Shown here: positions 1 through 5,682 of the stretch, piece after piece
Position numbering within the stretch: position 1 is the first letter of the stretch
How the letters are laid out: each line of letters starts with the position of its first letter
NCBI GenBank assembly: GCA_016213305.1
Contig: JACRAV010000091.1
Location: forward strand, 1 to 5,682
Direction of reading: 5' to 3'
Source of the DNA: Candidatus Zixiibacteriota bacterium
GTDB taxonomy: Bacteria; Zixibacteria; MSB-5A5; GN15; FEB-12
DNA: 5,682 nt
Made by a program: the position numbers and the translations under genes
The notes under the pieces: model-generated
Seen by the model: only the letters and a program-made list of their open reading frames with translations
The model's database searches: none
Told to the model about the DNA's origin: nothing

Positions 1-647
1 AGACGCTGACTGTTTCACCGCCGACCGCGTCTTCTCAGTTGGGTGACTCCTCACCGGACACCACGGAACAAACGCCGGTGAAGGCAGATCAGTCGCCCGA
101 TCAGCCGCTGTCGGCGAACGACAGCGCTTATATCCCCGATGATGGCCCGTTGCCGGAGCCGGAAGACCTGGAACCGGCAGAGTTTAATCCATATGAAGAT
201 CATGACGCTCCGGCCGGCGCTGACTGGGCCGAAGATAGTGCGGCAGACTCTGCCAACACGGCGCGTTTTCGTCGCCACCCCCTGACGGCCGCTCAGATCA
301 AGGGAACGATGATCGCCCAGTTCCCGCAACGCCTGGTCATCAAGTACCAGTCCAGCGGTGCGCGCGATCCGTTCCAGACGCTTATCGATGAGACCCGGAC
401 GTTCAATTCGCCGACCAAGCAGGGCGTCCCGAACATTGACGGGCTTCACCTGGTGGGTGTCATCATCTCCCGCAAGGGCGGCAACCGGGCGCTCCTGCAG
501 GACAAGAGCGGCTACAGCTATATGCTGGGGTCAGGCGACAAGGTGCGCAACGGGTATGTTGTGCGTATCCAGTCCGACCGGGTGTACTTCCAGATCTTTG
601 AGTACGGCTGGTCACGGACGGTATCTTTGAAAATCGACGAATCTTAA
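1..647 (+). CDS. pilP: PilP-like type IV pilus assembly protein, 5' end missing
   Basis: This reading frame is open from the left edge (first full codon at position 3) to TAA at 645-647, so the true start lies upstream; the in-frame TTG at 39 is probably internal. Counting from that TTG as residue 1, residues 1-75 are acidic and rich in Pro, Asp and Glu, which suggests a disordered periplasmic linker. The C-terminal part looks like the PilP fold: an RDPF motif at 109-112, a short strand LHLVGVI at 136-142, then ALLQDKSGYSYML and a GDKVRNGYVVRI strand-turn-strand up to about 178. In type IV pilus systems PilP links the inner-membrane PilN/PilO pair to the periplasmic domains of the PilQ secretin. 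A secretin gene follows after 18 bases, which strongly supports the call. The family match rests on motif pattern and gene order; a GspC-like role in a type II secretion-type machine is the main alternative. Whether the missing N terminus is a lipoprotein signal or a membrane anchor cannot be seen. Confidence 0.75.
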   Translation, partial: TLTVSPPTASSQLGDSSPDTTEQTPVKADQSPDQPLSANDSAYIPDDGPLPEPEDLEPAEFNPYEDHDAPAGADWAEDSAADSANTARFRRHPLTAAQIKGTMIAQFPQRLVIKYQSSGARDPFQTLIDETRTFNSPTKQGVPNIDGLHLVGVIISRKGGNRALLQDKSGYSYMLGSGDKVRNGYVVRIQSDRVYFQIFEYGWSRTVSLKIDES

Positions 648-665
648 GGAAAGGCTGGTAGTGAG

Positions 666-1952
666 ATGACGTGCAGTAAACGCAACCTGGTTCGACGGGG
701 GCTGGCGCTTACCCTGCTGGTGGGAGTCTTTCTCACAGCGGCCAACGCGGATCAGCCGAAAGACCCGTCGCAACCGATCAAGAATTTGCAGTTTCAGGCG
801 GCGGAAATCCGCTCGGTGTTCACCTTCCTGGCCGATTACGGCGGCGTGAACGTCGTGGTGGCGCCGAAAGTGCAAGGGGCGGTAACGATCAAGCTGAGCG
901 ATGTCAAATGGCACGACGCGATGGAGATCATCGGGCGCACCTATAACCTGGCAGTGGTGGAGGAGACCACTGGTTTCATCCGCGTCATGCCCGCGGAAGA
1001 CTATCGTACCGAACTTACCGAACAGCGAAAGCACGACGCGGAGCAACAGCAGTTGGTCCCGCTGGAGACGAAGATCGTACAGATATCCAATTCGACGTCG
1101 GATGACGTTGTCAAGGCGGTCAAGTCTCTGATGACGCCGCGCGGCCTGGCGACCAGCGATCCGCGTTCCAATTCCATCATTTTGCAGGAAGTACCGACCA
1201 ACATTCCGGTTGTGCTGGATTATATCGCGCAACTGGATAAGCCGGCCCGGCAGATCAAGATTTCGGCGCAGTTGCTTGAAATCAACTCCAACGCGCTGAC
1301 GGAGCTTGGCTTTCGCTGGGACGCCGCAGGTACCTATACCACGGCCTCCGGCCGATCCTACTCCCAGACCGGCGAGGTTCTTGCAAACCGAGGCACCGAC
1401 GTGACCGGTCGCTATACCGTACATGCGATACAAAAAGGATGGACGGTGGACGCGATCGTTGAGGCGCTGGTGCGCGAGGGGAAGGGCAAGATTATAGCTC
1501 ACCCCGAGATCACGACCCTCGACAACAAAGAAGCCAAGATTCAGATGGGTCAGAAGGTGCCGATCAAGCAGTTCGATGACGCCGGCAACGTCGTCATCAA
1601 GTTTCAGGAAGTGGGCACGATTCTGGTCGTGACGCCTCATATCACGGCCGAGAATCAGATTCTCATGCACCTGAAGCCGGAACGGTCCACGTATGCGTTC
1701 GACCCGAACGGCGTGATCATCAACACCAACAACGCCGAGACCAACGTGATCGTGGCTGATCAGCAGACGGCCGTTATCGGTGGCCTGACAACCCAGGACG
1801 AGCTGACTTCCGAAGTCGGCGTGCCGATTCTGAAGGACATTCCGCTTCTGGGGATGTTGTTCAAGTTCAAGCAGACCCGGGTGGAGAACCGCGATCTGGT
1901 GATCTTCGTTACTCCGACGGTGGTGGACGCCAATCTGGCGGCCAAGAACTAG
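666..1952 (+). CDS. pilQ: Compact PilQ/GspD-type outer-membrane secretin
   Basis: This 428-residue protein should form the multimeric outer-membrane channel through which a pilus (or secreted substrate) passes. A Sec signal peptide is visible: RRG at 10-12, a hydrophobic stretch at about 13-24, and an AxA-type cleavage site after A28. Residues 37-108 fit the secretin/TonB short N-terminal (N0/STN) domain. A hydrophilic linker (about 112-128) leads to an N1/KH-like secretin_N domain (about 130-192). The beta-barrel domain spans about 195-420 and includes GKGKIIAHPEITTLDNKEA at 272-290, the VPILKDIPLLGMLF signature at 386-399 and LVIFVTP at 411-417. The protein ends 11 residues after that last motif, so no pilotin-binding S-domain tail is evident. 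Classic PilQ proteins are much longer and carry AMIN domains, which are absent here. The ATG at 666 is preceded by GGAAAGG at 648-654, and the gene follows the PilP-like gene by 18 bases, probably in one operon. Membership of the secretin family is very secure; PilQ rather than another secretin class is inferred from the neighbour. Confidence 0.93.
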   Translation: MTCSKRNLVRRGLALTLLVGVFLTAANADQPKDPSQPIKNLQFQAAEIRSVFTFLADYGGVNVVVAPKVQGAVTIKLSDVKWHDAMEIIGRTYNLAVVEETTGFIRVMPAEDYRTELTEQRKHDAEQQQLVPLETKIVQISNSTSDDVVKAVKSLMTPRGLATSDPRSNSIILQEVPTNIPVVLDYIAQLDKPARQIKISAQLLEINSNALTELGFRWDAAGTYTTASGRSYSQTGEVLANRGTDVTGRYTVHAIQKGWTVDAIVEALVREGKGKIIAHPEITTLDNKEAKIQMGQKVPIKQFDDAGNVVIKFQEVGTILVVTPHITAENQILMHLKPERSTYAFDPNGVIINTNNAETNVIVADQQTAVIGGLTTQDELTSEVGVPILKDIPLLGMLFKFKQTRVENRDLVIFVTPTVVDANLAAKN

Positions 1953-1982
1953 ACCCCGTTCGAGAATAATTTTCATTGACCG

Positions 1983-2011
1983 GCCCCTGCGACTCCCCGC
2001 AGGGGCTTTTT
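1983..2011 (+). terminator. Intrinsic terminator after the secretin gene
   Basis: GCCCCTGC (1983-1990) and GCAGGGGC (1999-2006) form a perfect 8-bp GC-rich stem with an 8-base loop, followed directly by five T residues (2007-2011). It starts 30 bases after the secretin stop codon and probably ends the pilP-pilQ transcription unit. Confidence 0.9.
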
Positions 2012-2117
2012 CATGGGTAAACCAAATGAGCATGCCGACCGATAATAACAGGGGAGAAGCAGTGATTCATTTGAAGACAAATCAATAAACAATAAACACG
2101 GATAAACAGGAGAACCC
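2012..2117 (+). promoter_or_regulatory. Leader region and ribosome binding site of the Ig-like lipoprotein gene
   Basis: This stretch between the terminator and the lipoprotein start is visibly AT-richer than the flanking genes, especially from 2064 onward. AGGAG at 2108-2112 lies five bases before the ATG at 2118 and fixes that start. A promoter is expected here because a strong terminator lies just upstream. Candidates are weak: GATAAT at 2041-2046 resembles a -10 box but has no good -35 partner, and TTGAAG at 2071-2076 resembles a -35 box but has no convincing -10. The heptamer AATAAAC occurs in tandem at 2084-2090 and 2091-2097, with a related GATAAAC at 2101-2107. A small ORF (ATG at 2026 or GTG at 2062, stop at 2086-2088) also lies here; the GTG is preceded by AGGGGAG at 2050-2056. 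The ribosome binding site is solid, while the promoter position is not determined. Confidence 0.5.
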
Positions 2118-4208
2118 ATGCGTACGCAGAACAAGCCCTATTTGTGGGCATTCGCGCTGGCGGCAGTATTGGTGTTGGCCCTGGCCGGATGCGGCGGCTC
2201 GAACAAGAACAATACCACGCCGAGCGGCACGACGATCAACGTGACAGCCAGTCCCACCTCGATCAACACCGGCGGCACGGCGGTGGTTGAGGCCATAGTC
2301 ATGGACGGCACGACGCCTCTGGCCAACCGAAGTGTGACGTTTGTGGCAAGTCCTTCGAATTCGGGATACTTTACTCCGGCCGTCGATACCACCGACGCGA
2401 CCGGTGCGGCGGCCACCATTTTCACCGCGACCACCGCGGGAGCAGTGACGGTGACGGCATCGCTGACCGGCTCAGCGCTTTCCGATCAGGCCGCCCTGTC
2501 GGTGGCAGGTGCCGGAGGTTCTTCATCCGGCAACGTGGCGGTGGCAATTTCTCCCAGTCTGCTTCTGGCAAACGGCACGGACACGGCCACGGTTTCGATC
2601 ACGGTCCGCGACGCCCTGGGCCAGCTGGCGCCCGATTCGACCGTCGTGAAAATCGCGGCGGGCGAAAAGTTTATCGACAATGACGCCAACGGATATTGGT
2701 CGCCCGGAATCGACTCCCTGGAGTTTGATGCCAACGGCAACGGAAGCTGGGACGCTCTCGGCCTGGTACCATCGAGTGCGATGGTCATCGGCGGCCAGGG
2801 GCGGGCTACCGTCAAGTATATATCGGCCCCCGACGCCTTTACGGTCTATATCCGAGCGACCGTCAACAGCAACGGGATTGTCGGATTCGGCGAAGCGTCC
2901 GTACAACTCACCCCGAACGCGTCGGTCTCCTCGATCTATTTGTCGTCGGACTCCCTGAGTCTTCGGGTCAAGGGAACCGGCGGGATCGAAACTGGTTTGA
3001 TCCGGGCGGTCGGGTATGACATCAATGGGAATCGTGTTCCGGAGGGGTTGACGATCAGTTTTGTCATTCTCGACGGTCCTGGTGGCGGGGAGCATTTGAG
3101 CAATGTCGGTTACGGCCCGTATGCGGCGGTGACCAACAGTCAGGGCGTGGCGACCGCGCCGGTCCACTCTGGTACAGTCTCCGGGACGATCCGGATTCGG
3201 GCCTATATCGACACCGTGCTGTCGAACGCGACGCAGGTGCTGGTGGCGTCCGGTCCGCCGCAGTACATCGTCATCGGGTCGGAAAAGTGCAATGTTCCAT
3301 ATTGGAACGTCGTGAACGGCGAGAACCTGATTACGGCCATCGTATCCGACCTGTATCTCAACCCGGTGGTTGACTCGACGGTGGTGTATTTCAGTTGCGA
3401 CGAAGGCACGATGAAGGCGTATGAAGAGCGCACGATAGAGCACGAAGGGGTGGCGACCAGCAAATGGCTCTCGGGCACGCAGGTCCCGACGGCCGATGGA
3501 ATCGTCATCATTCGCGCCGAGACGGCCGGCGGCACGGTCGCGGACAGTTCCTGGTTCATCAACTCCGGCTGGACGACCACGCTGACGGCGACCGGTATGC
3601 CGGCCACGATACAGGCCGACGGAGTAGCGCAGGCGGTGGTGACGCTTGTCGGGCTTGACCTCAACGGGAATTTTGTCACCAACAACACGGCCTTCAAGTC
3701 GGCCGCCAGCTATCTGACGGTCTCCGACGGGGCGCTTAGCGACGGCTGTTTTGGATCGTCGGCCCGGCTGACGGTGAAGTCCACAACGCTTGATTACGAT
3801 GGTTCCCGCAATCTGGGCACCGGCAACGACGATGGAATCGGCGCCAATGATGTCGTCACGTTCTATAATAGCACGGCGTCGTCGTCCTATACCGTGGCCC
3901 TGACCACCGGCAACGCCTATGCAGGCAAGAGCTCCGTTGACGGGCCGACCAACGCCGCGACCGCCGAAACCGTGAGTATTTCCGCCTCCATAAAAGACCG
4001 TTGGGGCAACCCGCTTGCGGATCACACGCTGGTGCTCACCGCATCGGCCGGTGTTGTGACGGGGGGCACTCAGGAAACCGACGAGTACGGAGACGCCTTT
4101 GGCTTCCGCTGGACAGCCCCTGGGGCGGCCGGCGACTGCAACCTGACGATCACCGATACCGACCCGCGCGGCGGTATCACGCTGACGCTCAAGATATCGG
4201 TCAACTGA
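2118..4208 (+). CDS. Large lipoprotein with about six bacterial Ig-like (Big_1/invasin-type) domains
   Basis: This 696-residue protein starts with a lipoprotein signal peptide: K6, a hydrophobic core at 8-23, and the lipobox L22-A23-G24-C25, followed by GGSNKNN and a Ser/Thr-rich spacer. C25 should be lipidated; the residue after it is Gly, not the Asp that retains lipoproteins at the inner membrane in enterobacteria. The rest reads as a string of beta-sandwich repeats of roughly 90-130 residues: about 39-130 (the clearest invasin/Big_1-like unit), 138-267, 268-376, 377-481, 484-604 and 605-696. Recurring marks are a strand ending in a D-x-x-G-N turn (for example 301-305, 514-518 and 627-631), and G-x-A or similar turns before a late strand. 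Two acidic D/N/G-rich loops (187-212 and 559-578) look like calcium-binding insertions. There is no catalytic motif, sortase motif or C-terminal sorting domain. Such proteins often act as adhesins or extended surface structures, but the actual role here is unknown. It is probably transcribed alone, between two terminators. The lipoprotein and Ig-like calls are strong; the domain borders are estimates. Confidence 0.86.
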   Translation: MRTQNKPYLWAFALAAVLVLALAGCGGSNKNNTTPSGTTINVTASPTSINTGGTAVVEAIVMDGTTPLANRSVTFVASPSNSGYFTPAVDTTDATGAAATIFTATTAGAVTVTASLTGSALSDQAALSVAGAGGSSSGNVAVAISPSLLLANGTDTATVSITVRDALGQLAPDSTVVKIAAGEKFIDNDANGYWSPGIDSLEFDANGNGSWDALGLVPSSAMVIGGQGRATVKYISAPDAFTVYIRATVNSNGIVGFGEASVQLTPNASVSSIYLSSDSLSLRVKGTGGIETGLIRAVGYDINGNRVPEGLTISFVILDGPGGGEHLSNVGYGPYAAVTNSQGVATAPVHSGTVSGTIRIRAYIDTVLSNATQVLVASGPPQYIVIGSEKCNVPYWNVVNGENLITAIVSDLYLNPVVDSTVVYFSCDEGTMKAYEERTIEHEGVATSKWLSGTQVPTADGIVIIRAETAGGTVADSSWFINSGWTTTLTATGMPATIQADGVAQAVVTLVGLDLNGNFVTNNTAFKSAASYLTVSDGALSDGCFGSSARLTVKSTTLDYDGSRNLGTGNDDGIGANDVVTFYNSTASSSYTVALTTGNAYAGKSSVDGPTNAATAETVSISASIKDRWGNPLADHTLVLTASAGVVTGGTQETDEYGDAFGFRWTAPGAAGDCNLTITDTDPRGGITLTLKISVN

Positions 4209-4227
4209 TTCGATAGTGCATCATTTC

Positions 4228-4263
4228 AAGGCCGGGTGGCGCAACGCTATCCGGCCTTCTTTT
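4228..4263 (+). terminator. Intrinsic terminator after the lipoprotein gene
   Basis: Bases 4228-4241 pair with 4245-4258 in a 14-bp stem around a 3-base loop (CAA at 4242-4244). The outer eight pairs (AAGGCCGG with CCGGCCTT) are perfect, and the inner part includes two G-U pairs. A T-rich tract (CTTTTATT from 4259) follows. It begins 20 bases after the lipoprotein stop codon. Confidence 0.9.
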
Positions 4264-4337
4264 ATTGGGACAGGACAGCGCGCCGGAGGCGTCTGTTTTC
4301 GCTTTAGTTTTGATCCCGGTTTATGTAATTTCAGACT

Positions 4338-5682
4338 ATGTCCGATCCTGCGGAAACATCAATTGAAGCCGGGCCATCGATGACCGTAAGCCGGAGCATT
4401 CTCGATCTCTGGCGGGAGGCGGTGGCGCAGTTTGCGGGCCGTCCGGCTCTCAAGGCCGACGGTGGAACCGGTCCTTCCTATACCTATGCGGAAGTTGACA
4501 AACTGGTGCGGGAATGCGCCGGGCGCATAGCCGCCACCGGCGAGGAGTTGATTGCGCTGGCATCGGAAAACCGCCCCGAGTGGCCGATTGCCTATCTAAG
4601 CATCCTGGCGGCCGGGCGAACAGTGGTGCCTCTTGATCCCAATCTCAAGCCGACCGAACTGGCCGCGCTCCTTCGGCACAGCGGTGCGCGCACAGTCCTG
4701 ACGACTGATAAGCTGGGAGGCGTCTTCCGCGATCTGGGACTTGGTCTCAACGTTATGTCTCTTGAGTCCGGCTCGGACCAGTACTGGTTGAGAGTTTTGC
4801 CGGATCATCCATCCGGCGGAACTGCTCCGGCCCGCGATACGGCGGTATTGATCTATACGTCGGGCACAACCGGTGATCCAAAGGCAGTCATTTTGACTCA
4901 TCGCAATCTCGTCGCAAATCTTGACGGGATTCGCAAAGCGATCCATTTCACTGAAAACGACGTCTTTCTGTCGGTCCTTCCTTTGCATCATACCTTTGAG
5001 GCGACCTGTGGTTTTCTGACGCCCTTGACTACCGGGGGGTGCGTTGTCTATGCCCGCTCGTTCAGGTCCAAAGAGATACTTGAGGATATCGGGCGGAATC
5101 GGGCGACGATCATGCCGGGGGTGCCGTTGCTGTTCGAAAAGATGCACCATGCGATTCGGCGCGGCATTCAAGAGGCGCCGCTTTTCAAACGAGCGATTTT
5201 CTGGACGTTCTTCGGCGTGTCGCAATGCGGCTGGTGGCTGGGGATTAAGGCCGGACGACTGTTGTTCGCATCGTTTCGCCGCCAGACGGGCCTTGGATCG
5301 GTCCGCATGTTTGTCTCGGGAGGGGCCGCCATGCCGGCGTCGGTGTCGCGATTCTTCAACCTGACGGGATTTGACTTTCTGCAGGGGTACGGCATGACCG
5401 AGTGTTCGCCGGTTGTCACCGTAAATCGACCGGATGACAATCGTTTCGGCTCGGTTGGACCGCCGCTTGACAATGTGCAGGTCCGAATCGAAAATCCGGA
5501 CAGCGACGGCGTGGGAGAAATCTGCGTCCGGGCCGACAGTGTCACGCCGGGATATCTGGGCAATCCGGCCCGGACGGCGGAGCTTGTCCGCGACGGGTGG
5601 TTGTACACCGGCGATCTGGGACGATTCCGCAAAGGGCATCTGTGGATCACCGGTCGGGCCAAGAACCTGATTATTTCGGCGG
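4338..5682 (+). CDS. Long-chain acyl-CoA synthetase-type AMP-binding enzyme, 3' end missing
   Basis: The frame is open from ATG 4338 to the right edge (448 codons seen), so the C terminus is missing. It belongs to the adenylate-forming (ANL) superfamily, whose acyl-CoA ligase members activate a fatty acid with ATP to an acyl-adenylate and then transfer it to coenzyme A. The core motifs are in order: the P-loop YTSGTTGDPKAV at 173-184, PLHHTFE at 215-221, SGGAAMP at 327-333, QGYGMTE at 349-355, YTGDLG at 423-428 with D426 as the likely ribose-contacting Asp, and GRAK at 439-442, where K442 sits at the usual hinge position. A hydrophobic, aromatic segment at 283-313 fits the insertion seen in long-chain, membrane-associated members. 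The P-loop has Ala at 183 where Gly is most common. An in-frame stop at 4326-4328 limits the start to ATG 4338 or ATG 4380 (residue 15). Neither has a clear Shine-Dalgarno sequence, and 4338 is chosen because it gives the longer N terminus. The terminator upstream implies its own promoter. Substrate chain length cannot be read from the sequence; a fusion to an acyltransferase in the missing part cannot be excluded. Confidence 0.92.
   Translation, partial: MSDPAETSIEAGPSMTVSRSILDLWREAVAQFAGRPALKADGGTGPSYTYAEVDKLVRECAGRIAATGEELIALASENRPEWPIAYLSILAAGRTVVPLDPNLKPTELAALLRHSGARTVLTTDKLGGVFRDLGLGLNVMSLESGSDQYWLRVLPDHPSGGTAPARDTAVLIYTSGTTGDPKAVILTHRNLVANLDGIRKAIHFTENDVFLSVLPLHHTFEATCGFLTPLTTGGCVVYARSFRSKEILEDIGRNRATIMPGVPLLFEKMHHAIRRGIQEAPLFKRAIFWTFFGVSQCGWWLGIKAGRLLFASFRRQTGLGSVRMFVSGGAAMPASVSRFFNLTGFDFLQGYGMTECSPVVTVNRPDDNRFGSVGPPLDNVQVRIENPDSDGVGEICVRADSVTPGYLGNPARTAELVRDGWLYTGDLGRFRKGHLWITGRAKNLIISA

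Noticed and set aside
39..41. TTG as the start of the PilP-like gene
   Set aside because: The frame stays open to the left edge with the same Pro/Ser/Thr-rich composition, there is no ribosome binding site before the TTG, and starting there would give no signal peptide or membrane anchor, which a PilP protein needs.
612..2033. Long minus-strand open frame (473 codons) opposite the secretin gene
   Set aside because: It mirrors a well-recognised secretin on the + strand, runs through the terminator, and its translation is rich in Arg, His and Leu with no recognisable motif, as expected for an antisense shadow in GC-rich DNA.
2523..4025. Long minus-strand open frame (500 codons) opposite the lipoprotein gene
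   Set aside because: The translation is a low-information Arg/Gly/Asp-rich string with no domain. The + strand frame has a lipobox, a ribosome binding site and Ig-like repeats, so the antisense frame is a shadow.
2118..4208. Nucleotide-level tandem repeats within the Ig-like lipoprotein gene
   Set aside because: The domains share a fold pattern, but I saw no long direct DNA repeats between them, so they look like old, diverged repeats and not a recent expansion.
4310..4339. Possible promoter TTGATC (4310-4315) with GACTAT (4334-4339) before the acyl-CoA ligase
   Set aside because: The -10 candidate matches the consensus at only three of six positions and overlaps the start codon, so it is not supportable as an annotation.
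4596..5639. Minus-strand open frame (347 codons) opposite the acyl-CoA ligase
   Set aside because: The + strand carries all core AMP-binding enzyme motifs in order across this region. The antisense frame has an Arg-rich composition without motifs.

Overview
The window comes from a Gram-negative bacterium. It shows an outer-membrane secretin with a Sec signal peptide, a periplasmic PilP-like partner and a lipoprotein with a clear lipobox. Base composition is moderately GC-rich, and all convincing genes lie on the + strand. The mix of a compact secretin, a large Ig-like-repeat lipoprotein and calcium-type D/N/G loops resembles genomes of uncultured FCB-type or deltaproteobacteria-like lineages such as Zixibacteria. 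That placement is an impression from style, not something the sequence proves.

Layout. (1) Positions 1-647 hold the 3' part of a PilP-like pilus assembly gene whose start lies before the window. (2) Positions 666-1952 hold a compact PilQ/GspD-type secretin, 18 bases downstream and probably in the same operon. A strong intrinsic terminator at 1983-2011 closes this unit. (3) An AT-richer leader (about 2012-2117) leads into a 696-residue lipoprotein built of about six bacterial Ig-like (invasin/Big_1-type) domains (2118-4208), which ends at a second strong terminator (4228-4263). (4) A long-chain acyl-CoA synthetase-type AMP-binding enzyme starts at 4338 and runs off the right edge.

How they work together. 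PilP and PilQ are the classic periplasmic and outer-membrane partners of type IV pilus machines: the PilP C-terminal domain docks on the periplasmic N domains of the secretin ring. The window therefore captures the end of a pil-type operon, where pilP-pilQ order is standard. The lipoprotein is boxed between two terminators and is probably its own transcription unit. It could be a surface or periplasmic adhesive or structural protein, and a link to the pilus is suggested only by adjacency. The acyl-CoA ligase appears to be an unrelated lipid-metabolism gene.

No clearly undescribed system is visible. The points most worth a second look are the domain-poor secretin, the two acidic D/N/G-rich loops in the Ig-like lipoprotein, and its leader, which contains a tiny ORF with a good ribosome binding site and a repeated heptamer. 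There is no sign of RNA genes, CRISPR arrays, insertion sequences or integration sites.
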